Assembly: GCA_050953405.1 (NCBI GenBank)
Contig: JBMNMP010000001.1
Location: 248,001-312,000 of the forward strand
DNA: 64,000 nt
From: RUG100 sp050953405
Lineage (GTDB): Bacteria; Bacillota; Clostridia; Peptostreptococcales; Anaerovoracaceae
Direction of reading: 5' to 3'
Below are positions 41,470-49,576 of the stretch, in pieces. The translations under genes were made by a program, and so were the position numbers. Each line of letters begins with the position of its first letter. The first letter of the stretch is position 1. The notes under the pieces are model-generated. The model did not search any database. It was not told where the DNA came from and worked only from the letters and a program-made list of their open reading frames with translations.

Positions 41470-42687
41470 CTATCTGCGGTCGATCGAATGAATGCCGCAC
41501 AATTTGGCCAGCAGCAGGCAGAGTATCGTTCCCGCGATGGCCACGGCCACCAGCAGTGCACCCACGCCGAACACATAATCCGTCCAGATGGCCGTGATTA
41601 TGAACATGCCCAGACTGCCCAGCATGCTGTTGACGAAGTTGATGAGCGAGGAAGCCGAGCCGGCATCGTCATTCTGCATGCCCAGCAAAATGCCGATGGA
41701 ATATGGACGCGCACAGCAGCCGACCGCCATAGTAGGTGAAAAACAGGCCAGGAAAATAAATGGAGAAGCATGGCCGAATATCATCAGGAGCACCCCTCCG
41801 ATCGCGGAGACTCCCAGCATTACTCCCATCACAATGAACGCGGGTACTCTGCGCACGCGCACCGAAAAGACCGGGCCCAGCACAGAAATCAAAGCATTGG
41901 CCGCGAAGAAATAGCTGTAAGTCGTTGCCTTGAGTCCGAAACCGGTCACGTATATATATGAACTGGTCGTTATATAAGACATGATGGATACATTGAAAAC
42001 GGCAGTAGCGCAGAGGAACAGCATGAATGTCCGGTCACGGCATATCTTTCCCATCCTGGAAAAGGACTCCATCACACTGCCCTGCAGACGCTTTTCCTGC
42101 GGCAGTGTTTCTTTCATCAGGATGACCATCAGCAGCAGCACCAGCGCAATGATCGTGAGCACCACAAAAGTTGCCCGCCAGATGAAAAAGCGCAGTATCT
42201 GTGCTCCGATGATCGGTGCCAGCATGGGTGCAATAACGCCCAGTGCCTGTGCTGTAGCCAGCACCGGAGCCTGAGCTTTGGCACTGAAAGCATCCTTCAC
42301 GATGGCCGTAGACACGGCCACCATGCATCCTCCGCCGAGAGCCTGCACGGCACGGGCCACGATGAGGAAATTCACATCAAAAGAAAGCGCACAGCATATC
42401 GAAGCCAGCGCATAAAGAGCCACCCCTGACAGGAGCACTTTTTTCCGTCCGTACTTGTCACTGATAGGTCCGAATATCAGCATTCCGATGGCAAAGAAGA
42501 AGAAAAATCCCACCATCGTCAGATTCATCACACCCTCGCTGGTGTGAAAATAATCCGCCATGCCCGGCAGAGCCGGCAGATACATATCAGTAGACAGCGG
42601 AGCGACCATATTCATTGCAGTAATTATCAGCATCATACCGCCCCGTCCCAGGCGGGGCTGTTCAACCAGCATTTTCTTTTCGTCCAC
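41470..42687 (-). CDS. MFS multidrug transporter, Bcr/CflA family
   Basis: The 405-aa protein has twelve predicted helices. Typical Bcr/CflA signatures are MVAPLSTDMYLPALPGMADYF in helix 1, GPISDKYGRKKVLL in the first cytoplasmic loop, and ARAVQALGGG. It is predicted to export drugs such as chloramphenicol or bicyclomycin using the proton gradient. A GTG start is chosen because GGAGG lies 7 nt before it. It is single, with no adjacent regulator, divergent from the ClC gene. Confidence 0.9.
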   Translation of the reverse strand: MDEKKMLVEQPRLGRGGMMLIITAMNMVAPLSTDMYLPALPGMADYFHTSEGVMNLTMVGFFFFFAIGMLIFGPISDKYGRKKVLLSGVALYALASICCALSFDVNFLIVARAVQALGGGCMVAVSTAIVKDAFSAKAQAPVLATAQALGVIAPMLAPIIGAQILRFFIWRATFVVLTIIALVLLLMVILMKETLPQEKRLQGSVMESFSRMGKICRDRTFMLFLCATAVFNVSIMSYITTSSYIYVTGFGLKATTYSYFFAANALISVLGPVFSVRVRRVPAFIVMGVMLGVSAIGGVLLMIFGHASPFIFLACFSPTMAVGCCARPYSIGILLGMQNDDAGSASSLINFVNSMLGSLGMFIITAIWTDYVFGVGALLVAVAIAGTILCLLLAKLCGIHSIDRR

Positions 42688-42738
42688 GTTCTGCCTCCGT
42701 TCCCACAAGGCATTATATCACATATTCAGCTTACAACC

Positions 42739-42767
42739 TTGTTGCTTTTCCCTGGAGGCGTTATAAT
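42739..42767 (+). promoter_or_regulatory. ClC gene promoter
   Basis: TTGTTG (42739-42744), 17-nt spacer, TATAAT (42762-42767), 35 nt before the proposed start. Confidence 0.65.
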
Positions 42768-42802
42768 TATTTCGTTTGGTATCACTAATTGGAGGACATC
42801 TC

Positions 42803-44365
42803 TTGAAGAAGAAAAAAAGGCCGGGAAATCTCGGCGTTGATCAAATAGTAATCATAGGTGAAAGTGCTCTCGTCGGCGCCATCGCCGGTGTCATCACTCT
42901 GGCTTACCGCATCTGCCTGGAATACGCAGGCACGTGGCTGAGCACGATACTCTCTTTTGCAAAGGGTCATCCACTGCGCATGGCGGGCTGGTTTGCGGCA
43001 CTCGCCCTTATGGCACTGGTAGTCAGCCGCCTGGTGAAATATGAACCTCTGATAAGCGGCAGCGGCATTCCCCAGGTGGAGGGTGAGATGATAGGCACCA
43101 TCAAGCAGAACTGGAAACGCATCATGCCGACCAAGTTCATCGGTGGATTCATCTGTATGTTAGGCGGTATGGCCCTGGGACGCGAAGGCCCCTCCATCCA
43201 GCTGGGCGCCATGGCAGGCAAAGGCGTTTCCCGGATACTGGGACGCAAGCGGACAGAAGAAAAATTTCTTCTGACATGCGGTGCCGGTGCCGGTCTGGCC
43301 ACGGCTTTTCACGCTCCTCTGGCGGGAGCCATGTTTGCCATAGAGGAAATCCACAAGGGCTTTTCTGTCATTGCGATTCTGTCGGTGATGACCTCTTCAC
43401 TGACTTCAGATTACATTTGCACCTATGTGCTGGGAATGCAGCCCGTATTCAACTTTCAAGGGAGCGCACAGCTGGAGCCGAAATACTACTGGCTGCTGAT
43501 AATCCTGGGACTCATCCTGGGGATCGCAGGGGTGTTCTACAACTGGTTCACCCTCAAGGTCCAGTCGCTCTACGACAAGGCGAAAAATCTCGATCCCTTC
43601 TTCAAGCTCCTGGTCCCCTTCATGCTCTGCGGCGTTCTGGGCTTTATAATGCCGCAAACGCTGGGTGGCGGACATTCGCTGATAGAATCGCTGTGCGCAG
43701 AGAATATGGAATTGACCATCGTATTCGTCATTCTGATCATACGTCTCATACTGGGTGCCGTCTGTTTCGGTTCCGGTGCCCCGGGAGGTATATTCCTGCC
43801 TATGCTGGTTCTCGGTGCCTTCATCGGCGGAGCCTTCGCGAAGACGGTATTCATCTTTTCAGATCTCGATCCCGCATTATTGACTAATTTTGTCACCCTG
43901 GCCATGGCGGGTTTCCTCACCGCTTCGGTGCGCGCACCGCTGACCGGCATCATCCTGATATTTGAAATGACAGGCAGCGCCAACCAGTTCCTGTCACTGT
44001 CGATCGTATCCCTGTTCGCTTATATAGTACCGACGCTGCTCAAATCAAAGCCCATCTACGACAGCCTGTTGTCACGCATACTAAAAAAGCGCGACAAGGC
44101 CGTGGATAAAAACTCGGTGCGCATCGCCAAGGGAGAGAAGGTCCTCTCATATTTCAATGTTCATCACGGCAGCAAACTGGATGGCCGCCGCGTGATGGAT
44201 ATCAACTGGCCGGAAAATATGCTGCTCGTTTCTATCGAGCGCGGCAGCGAAGATATTATCCCCAAAGGCAGGACCAAGCTGCTGACCGGGGATACCATCG
44301 TGGTGATGCATGACGAAGCGCACGAGCGGATCATCCGCAGGGAAATGTCACGCCTGGATATTTAG
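42803..44365 (+). CDS. ClC-family chloride channel/H+ antiporter with C-terminal TrkA-C domain
   Basis: The 520-aa protein is a full ClC membrane domain (about residues 15-420) with the anion-selectivity motifs GSGIPQ, GREGPSIQ (gating Glu) and GAPGGIFLP. A cytoplasmic TrkA-C (RCK_C) domain (about 440-520) follows and may sense a ligand. The residues fit chloride rather than the CLC-F fluoride exporters. Whether it is a channel or antiporter is not certain. GGAGG precedes a TTG start; the earlier TTG has no SD. Confidence 0.9.
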   Translation: MKKKKRPGNLGVDQIVIIGESALVGAIAGVITLAYRICLEYAGTWLSTILSFAKGHPLRMAGWFAALALMALVVSRLVKYEPLISGSGIPQVEGEMIGTIKQNWKRIMPTKFIGGFICMLGGMALGREGPSIQLGAMAGKGVSRILGRKRTEEKFLLTCGAGAGLATAFHAPLAGAMFAIEEIHKGFSVIAILSVMTSSLTSDYICTYVLGMQPVFNFQGSAQLEPKYYWLLIILGLILGIAGVFYNWFTLKVQSLYDKAKNLDPFFKLLVPFMLCGVLGFIMPQTLGGGHSLIESLCAENMELTIVFVILIIRLILGAVCFGSGAPGGIFLPMLVLGAFIGGAFAKTVFIFSDLDPALLTNFVTLAMAGFLTASVRAPLTGIILIFEMTGSANQFLSLSIVSLFAYIVPTLLKSKPIYDSLLSRILKKRDKAVDKNSVRIAKGEKVLSYFNVHHGSKLDGRRVMDINWPENMLLVSIERGSEDIIPKGRTKLLTGDTIVVMHDEAHERIIRREMSRLDI

Positions 44366-44367
44366 TT

Positions 44368-45288
44368 TTATTTCCAGAGTTTGTCCGGATAGAGTCCTTT
44401 GTCTTTCATCGATTGAAGGGCAGCCATCACGGTCTCCTTGTCCTCTTTGTAGGTGACTCCGTACCATCTGTCGCGCGAATTGAGCACGGTTATCGTGGCG
44501 CGTCCCTCTTTGATCAGCTGGTCGGTGACCGCCGGGATCTGATACTCCGCCTTTTCAGGGTCCTCCTGCAGCGCCCTGTCGAGGAACGCCGGAAAGCGAT
44601 CCCACAGCTCGTGCATCATGCCTTCCGTATATCCCCAGAAGTTCATGGAAACCGGACTGTTTTCGTCAAGAGCCGTCCAGGTCTCGCCATCGTCCTCGCT
44701 GTAGCAGATCTCGTCAGCGATCTTCATTATCCTGGTGCGCTCGATTATGTGCCGCAGGTAGCCTTCCTTGGAAACATCACAGATCCCGCGGGATACCGAG
44801 CCGTTCTCGGTGACCGTGTTCTTCAGAAGGAAGCTTACCATGGCAAAGTCATAAGTATTGCCCTCCTTCTCGTTGGCCAGGTGTTCGTAAATGCTCTGGA
44901 ACGCACCGGGGCCGTAGTAGTCATCGGCATTGATGACGCAGAACGGACTCTTTACGATGTCCCGGGCGCTCATGATCGCATGCGCCGTGCCCCAGGGTTT
45001 GACTCTGCCCCTGGGAACGCCGTAGCCTGGCGGCAGGTCGTCGAGCCGCTGGTAAGCGAATTCTATTTCCATATGCTTTCCGGCTCTGTCCATCAGCAGC
45101 TCGCGGAAGTCATCTTCCATTTCTTCTTTTATCACGAAGACAGCCTTCTTGAAGCCCGCCATCATCGCATCGTAGAGCGAAAAATCCATGATGATTTCGC
45201 CCTCATCGGTGATCGGGTCTATCTGTTTGAGCCCGCCGTAGCGGCTGCCCATTCCGGCTGCCATTATTATCAGTACTGGTTCCTTCAT
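44368..45288 (-). CDS. Sugar nucleotidyltransferase family protein
   Basis: The 306-aa protein begins with the NTP-transferase glycine-rich loop IIMAAGMGSRYGGLKQIDPI and has DDYYGPGAF as the metal-binding strand (about residue 110). This is a GT-A-like fold activating a sugar phosphate with NTP. The C-terminal part (WGYTEGMMHELWDRF, RDRWYGVTYKEDKE) is typical of an uncharacterised subgroup, so the sugar is unknown. ATG 45288 has GGAGG 6 nt upstream. It converges on the ClC gene with 2 nt between. Confidence 0.85.
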   Translation of the reverse strand: MKEPVLIIMAAGMGSRYGGLKQIDPITDEGEIIMDFSLYDAMMAGFKKAVFVIKEEMEDDFRELLMDRAGKHMEIEFAYQRLDDLPPGYGVPRGRVKPWGTAHAIMSARDIVKSPFCVINADDYYGPGAFQSIYEHLANEKEGNTYDFAMVSFLLKNTVTENGSVSRGICDVSKEGYLRHIIERTRIMKIADEICYSEDDGETWTALDENSPVSMNFWGYTEGMMHELWDRFPAFLDRALQEDPEKAEYQIPAVTDQLIKEGRATITVLNSRDRWYGVTYKEDKETVMAALQSMKDKGLYPDKLWK

Positions 45289-45403
45289 GTTAGCCTCCAT
45301 TCTCAATCAACTTTTATTATGCCATCATTTTTACGGGCGGGCAATCAAATCATGTTGAAGATACAGGAGATTTAAAATATAATTATTAGATAAAGGAGTT
45401 ATC

Positions 45404-45871
45404 ATGATCATTTATGTTACCGGCCCTCTGGGCTCGAGAAGAAAAGAAACCGCTCAAAAACTGGCGGCCAGGAACAACATGGATTATCTCGATTTTGACG
45501 AAGAAATCAAACAGCGCGACGGGCGCAGCATTTCCCGTATCGTGATGACCATGGGAGAACACGAATACCGCAACAAGGAATACGAACTCCTCGAGGAATT
45601 CACTGCAAAGATGGAGGATGGAGTCCCCTTGAATCTTGTGTGCGCATGCAGCGACGGCATTCTGCTAGATCCCATGTGCGCAGACCTGGCGCGCAAAGGA
45701 AACATCGTGATCGCCGATGCAGATCTTACAGCAGAAGAGTTGTGGGATCAGGCAAAGGATGATGCTTCCATACCTTATGCGTTCATGATGGATGCGGACG
45801 AGGAAAGAAAAAAAGAAAAGTTCCTGCGTATGTACGAACTGCGCAAGCAGGTATACGAGGAGTTTATCTGA
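45404..45871 (+). CDS. Shikimate-kinase-like protein with degenerate P-loop
   Basis: The 155-aa protein follows the layout of shikimate kinase. The P-loop strand is IIYVTGPLGSRRKETAQKLA, then YLDFDEEIKQRDGRSISRI, a short helix where GE-x-x-FR normally sits (GEHEYRNKEYELLEEF), and a C-terminal R-K-x-VYEEFI. The Walker A Gly-Lys-Ser/Thr is replaced (GSRRKET), and the GGG shikimate-binding strand reads CACSDG. ATP-dependent catalysis is therefore doubtful. It may be a paralog with another role. SD AAGGAG; promoter not identified. Confidence 0.6.
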   Translation: MIIYVTGPLGSRRKETAQKLAARNNMDYLDFDEEIKQRDGRSISRIVMTMGEHEYRNKEYELLEEFTAKMEDGVPLNLVCACSDGILLDPMCADLARKGNIVIADADLTAEELWDQAKDDASIPYAFMMDADEERKKEKFLRMYELRKQVYEEFI

Positions 45872-45884
45872 TTTGCCGGTCTTC

Positions 45885-46520
45885 TTACAGTTTCCTTGAG
45901 GCGAATTTCTTTTTCACGAAATCTATCAGCAGCAGCATACCTGCAATAGTTGAAATGCCGAGCAGCCATCCCCCGAGAACATCGCTGGGATAGTGCACTG
46001 CGAGATAGATGCGGGAGATACCGATGGCAAAAGCGAGCACCGCACAGAGCGCACAGATGACAGTTTTTCGTGCGCCTTTTTTCATGTACAGCATGAACAG
46101 TATGAACAGCAGTCCATATACGGCGATGCTGGTTATCGCATGTCCGCTGGGAAAAGACCAGCCGTTCTGGTCGATCAGAAAGAGAGACCTGTCCGGACGC
46201 GGGCGCTGTACTATATCCTTGATCACGATACGCACCAGAGTGGTGATCACAGCTGCGGCGGCCGCCGGCCAGCCGTATTTTTTTGCGCGATCCTCCTTCA
46301 GTAGCAGGAGCAGACAGATGATTACTATTGCTTCCCAGTTTCCGAGATAGGTGATCCCCTCCATCAGAGTCGAAAGCCCCGGCTGTCTCGCATCGACAAA
46401 AGCGTTGATCAGCGCATTGTCAAATGGCTGGGCGCTGCCGCTGACCACGCCCCAGGTCACCCAGGCAAAACCAAGAATACCTGCTATTAAAATTATCCAT
46501 AGTCCAGTCGTCTTCTTCAT
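45885..46520 (-). CDS. PAP2-family phosphatase
   Basis: The 211-aa membrane protein with about six helices has KDIVQRPRPD, FPSGHAITS and SRIYLAVHYPSDVLGG as the three PAP2 motifs. It is a lipid phosphate or undecaprenyl pyrophosphate phosphatase candidate and a second copy besides 32689-33234. Here the context is a convergent shikimate-kinase-like gene and a divergent acyltransferase; a link to phospholipid metabolism is possible but unproven. Confidence 0.88.
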   Translation of the reverse strand: MKKTTGLWIILIAGILGFAWVTWGVVSGSAQPFDNALINAFVDARQPGLSTLMEGITYLGNWEAIVIICLLLLLKEDRAKKYGWPAAAAAVITTLVRIVIKDIVQRPRPDRSLFLIDQNGWSFPSGHAITSIAVYGLLFILFMLYMKKGARKTVICALCAVLAFAIGISRIYLAVHYPSDVLGGWLLGISTIAGMLLLIDFVKKKFASRKL

Positions 46521-46599
46521 GCCGCCATTATAACATAATCTTATGGCAATGATAGCGGAAAAGTAATATAATGTTAATGTACGCTTACGGAGAAATCAT

Positions 46600-47346
46600 A
46601 TGAACATTATCAAAAATATACCCGGCATCATTAAAGTATTATTATCTCTGCCGGAATTAAACAAGCTCAAGAAAGAAATAGACGCGGCCAACGCCGCCGG
46701 TGATGATGAAAGGGAACAGGCGGCTATCCTGGCGGCTACCGATATGTGGGGCCACCACCTGCTGCGCAGCTTCAAGGTCAAACTCACAGTTGAGGGGAGA
46801 GAGAACCTTCCTGACGAAGGACCTGTCGTCTATGTCAGTAACCACCAGGGGTTTGCCGACATCCCCACCATGTGCGCCGTACTCAACAAGATACAGTTCG
46901 GCTTCATCGCCAAGAAAGCTCTGACAAAGATCCCTCTCTACGGCACCTGGATGCAGCGCATCCGCAGCGTCATGATCGAGCGTGAGGATCCGCGCGCCAG
47001 CCTGCGGGCGATTTCCAAGGGTATCGAATATGTGGAACACGGATTTTCTATGCTGATATTTCCTGAAGGCACCCGGGCAAAGGGCGGCCCTATGGGAGAA
47101 TTTAAAAAAGGCGCCCTCAAACTGGCCACCAAACCGGGCGTACCTATCGTGCCCATCAGTATCAACGGTTCTTATGAGATCCTTGAAAAGCAGGGTTATC
47201 TCAAGAGCGGCCAGCCGATAGACGTGATCATCCATCCGCCTATTCCCACCGCGGATCTTTCCAGGAAAGAAGAGAAGGAACTGACCGACAAAGTTCACGC
47301 CATAGTAAAAGCCGGCCTCGATGAACTCAAGGCACGGCGTTCGTAA
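46600..47346 (+). CDS. plsC: 1-acyl-sn-glycerol-3-phosphate acyltransferase
   Basis: Adds the second acyl chain to lysophosphatidic acid at the membrane. The 248-aa protein has the catalytic NHQGFAD (HX4D, about residues 86-92) and the glycerol-phosphate site FPEGTRAKGG (about 155-164). The final VPIVPISINGS block is also typical. Its first 60 residues are amphipathic and membrane-seeking. It is followed by a strong terminator. Confidence 0.9.
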   Translation: MNIIKNIPGIIKVLLSLPELNKLKKEIDAANAAGDDEREQAAILAATDMWGHHLLRSFKVKLTVEGRENLPDEGPVVYVSNHQGFADIPTMCAVLNKIQFGFIAKKALTKIPLYGTWMQRIRSVMIEREDPRASLRAISKGIEYVEHGFSMLIFPEGTRAKGGPMGEFKKGALKLATKPGVPIVPISINGSYEILEKQGYLKSGQPIDVIIHPPIPTADLSRKEEKELTDKVHAIVKAGLDELKARRS

Positions 47347-47401
47347 GGATGTGCACTGCACACCATTGAAATTTCAGCTTATACAAGGTTTTTTCTTCGA
47401 A

Positions 47402-47446
47402 TTATCCACAGATAGTCTGCACACAGCAGGCACGCTGTGGATTTTT
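47402..47446 (+). terminator. plsC terminator containing a consensus DnaA box
   Basis: ATCCACAG (47405-47412) pairs with CTGTGGAT (47435-47442), with GTCTGC/GCAGGC nested inside, and TTTT follows. The left arm includes a perfect TTATCCACA (47402-47410). Confidence 0.75.
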
Positions 47447-47447
47447 G

Positions 47448-48431
47448 CTACATTCCGAGGCCGAAGGTGTCCTTGACCCTCCTGAGCACCGGTTCCGCTA
47501 TTTCATTCGCCCGCAAAGCCCCATTTTTCAATATGTCCAGCAGTTCCTGCGACTGACGGATCTCATTGAAATTCTGCTGTATCGGCTTCAGCGCTTCGTT
47601 GGTAACGGCCACCAGTTCCTTTTTCAAGTCTCCGTAGCCTTTGCCCTTAAAGTTATCCACTATATTATCCACAGGCTCGCCTGAAAGCGCGCTGTAGATG
47701 TTGAGAAGGTTGGAAATCCCCGGTTTTTCCTCGGGGTCAAAGCGAATGACGCCCTCTGAATCGGTGGTCGCCTTCATGATGGATTTCTTGACTTTCTTTT
47801 CATCGTCAAGCAGCGAAATACGGCTGTGTATGTTCTCCGCGCTCTTGCTCATCTTGCTGGTCGGGTCATCCAGCGCCATTATTCTGGCGCCTTCTTTGAG
47901 AAATCTGCCCTCCGGGATCACGAAAGTCTTTTTGTATTTGTTGTTTATCCTGATGGCGATGTCGCGGCACAATTCTATATGCTGTTTCTGATCGTTGCCA
48001 ACAGGCACTATATCCGTATCGTACAGGAGAATATCGGCTGCCATCAGTATCGGATAAGTAAAGAGGCCGGTAGGTGCCGATTCCCTTCCCTTGTTCTTCA
48101 CCTTGAACTGAGTCATTCGCGACAGCTCGCCGGTGTACGAATTACAGGTCAGTATCCACGACAGCTCTGCATGTCCCGGTACATCCGACTGGATGAAGAC
48201 TATGGATTTTTTGGGATCCACGCCAATTGCCAGATACAGTGCCGCCACGTCCAGTATATGCTGCCGCAGCTCCTTCGGATCCTGCGGTACAGTGATCGAA
48301 TGCATGTCGACTATGCAGTATATGCAGTCATTGTCTTCCTGAAGTTCAACGAACTGGCGCAACGCACCCAGGTAATTCCCCAGATGGATATTACCCGTGG
48401 GCTGAACGCCTGAAAATACTCTCTTTGCCAT
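47448..48431 (-). CDS. trpS: Tryptophanyl-tRNA synthetase
   Basis: Charges tRNA-Trp. The 327-aa class I enzyme has the HIGH-like signature GVQPTGNIHLGNYLGAL (residues about 7-23) and KMSKS in SKMSKSAENIHS (about residue 200). It follows sigB by 9 nt, so it ends the gyrB-gyrA-rsbW-sigB-trpS string. No T-box leader is visible, so it likely shares the gyrase operon's transcription. Confidence 0.97.
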   Translation of the reverse strand: MAKRVFSGVQPTGNIHLGNYLGALRQFVELQEDNDCIYCIVDMHSITVPQDPKELRQHILDVAALYLAIGVDPKKSIVFIQSDVPGHAELSWILTCNSYTGELSRMTQFKVKNKGRESAPTGLFTYPILMAADILLYDTDIVPVGNDQKQHIELCRDIAIRINNKYKKTFVIPEGRFLKEGARIMALDDPTSKMSKSAENIHSRISLLDDEKKVKKSIMKATTDSEGVIRFDPEEKPGISNLLNIYSALSGEPVDNIVDNFKGKGYGDLKKELVAVTNEALKPIQQNFNEIRQSQELLDILKNGALRANEIAEPVLRRVKDTFGLGM

Positions 48432-48440
48432 TTTATTTGC

Positions 48441-49175
48441 CTACTTTTGCAATTCCCTTGCAAACCTTTCCTTGATATTTCTTTCTGCTCTCGATATAGT
48501 CATCTGAGATACGCCCAGCGATTTTGCGATATCCGACTGGGATTTCTCAGCAATGAATCTCTCTTTGAATATATATTTGTTGGTATCTGTCAGCTGATCA
48601 AGCACCGAATTGATGATCTCACGATTTTCGAGGCCGTTATAGCCGGTCTCTTCGACCGAAGTGAACTTTTCGTACTTGCTGCTGCCGCCCTCTTCGCCGC
48701 TGTCGTCGAAGGTCTCGTCCAGAGAGTAAGCCCCATAAGCCATCGATGATTCCATGGCCATCAATATATCTTCCTCTTTGTGTCCCATGTATTCGGCGAC
48801 TTCCTGTACTGTAGGCGTGCGCCCCAACTGGCCGGACAGCTCTTCCTTGGCTTTCGGAAGAGCGACCGAAATTTCCTTGAGACGTCTGGGCACCTTAAGA
48901 GACCAGCCCTTGTCGCGGAAATATTTCTTTATTTCCCCGAGAATGGTTGGGGTAGCAAAACTGCTGAATTCATAACCTCTGTCCGGGTCGAACCTGTCGA
49001 CCGCATTTATCAACGCCAGGGCACCTACCTGATAGAGATCATCTCTATCGACGCCCTTGCCTTGATACTTGCGGATCAGGATATCCACCATGTAGAGATT
49101 TTCTTCAACGATCTTATTTCTCAGATTGATATCCTTCGTCTCTGCATACTTTTGGAAATCTTCCTTAGCTGTCAT
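48441..49175 (-). CDS. sigB: RNA polymerase sigma factor, SigB/SigF/SigG group
   Basis: The 244-aa sigma-70 family factor has region 2 (LIRKYQGKGVDRDDLYQVGALALINAVDRFDPDRGYEFSSFATPTILGEIKKYFRD), region 3 with GRTPTVQEVAEYMG, and region 4 with the recognition helix in QSDIAKSLGVSQMTISRAER. It belongs to the general-stress/forespore group. The directly preceding gene encodes an RsbW-like anti-sigma factor and overlaps it by 4 nt, so the two are made in step. Whether it is a stress or sporulation factor cannot be decided from sequence; sigB is used as the nearest symbol. Confidence 0.88.
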   Translation of the reverse strand: MTAKEDFQKYAETKDINLRNKIVEENLYMVDILIRKYQGKGVDRDDLYQVGALALINAVDRFDPDRGYEFSSFATPTILGEIKKYFRDKGWSLKVPRRLKEISVALPKAKEELSGQLGRTPTVQEVAEYMGHKEEDILMAMESSMAYGAYSLDETFDDSGEEGGSSKYEKFTSVEETGYNGLENREIINSVLDQLTDTNKYIFKERFIAEKSQSDIAKSLGVSQMTISRAERNIKERFARELQK

Positions 49176-49573
49176 TTATTTTTCACCATTTTGATACTTC
49201 GGCATCCGTTTTCTGATTTTTGTATTTCGACATCGTCCATGATAGTTTTCATGATCTGGATTCCAAGATCACCTTCGTTGGGGCAGTCGAGGCAGGGCCT
49301 TTGGACCTTTTCCACTTTGTGATCCCCGACTTCGTCTATTATCTCGATAGTCAGGTTTTCTTCCGCCATATCCAGGATGACCTTGTAATTCTCACTCCAG
49401 CCTTCAAATCCATGACAAGTGATGGCCTTGCATCCTTCGGCAACGGCCATCCTTATATCATCCACCTTTTCAATATCGAATCCCTCAAGCGAAGCTGCCG
49501 ACCCGGCAGCCATCTTAATGATCTTGATGTATTCCGGATTTCCCGGAACAGTTATATTCAATATTTCAGACAT
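49172..49573 (-). CDS. rsbW: RsbW-like anti-sigma factor with altered ATP-binding motifs
   Basis: The 133-aa protein has the size and HATPase fold of RsbW/SpoIIAB. The start ITVPGNPEYIKIIKMAAGSAAS aligns well with RsbW. In the N-box the family E-A-x-T-N-A reads E46-G-C-K-A50-I, so Glu is kept but the Mg-binding Asn is Ala. The G1 region reads DEVGD rather than DEG-x-G. The G2 region keeps EGDLGIQIM. It may still bind the sigma factor but phosphorylate poorly. It lies 3 nt after gyrA and overlaps sigB by ATGA. No RsbV is nearby. Confidence 0.82.
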   Translation of the reverse strand: MSEILNITVPGNPEYIKIIKMAAGSAASLEGFDIEKVDDIRMAVAEGCKAITCHGFEGWSENYKVILDMAEENLTIEIIDEVGDHKVEKVQRPCLDCPNEGDLGIQIMKTIMDDVEIQKSENGCRSIKMVKNK

Positions 49574-49576
49574 CTA

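Noticed and set aside
47448..48431. T-box control of trpS
   Set aside because: Only 9 nt separate it from sigB, leaving no room for a T-box leader.
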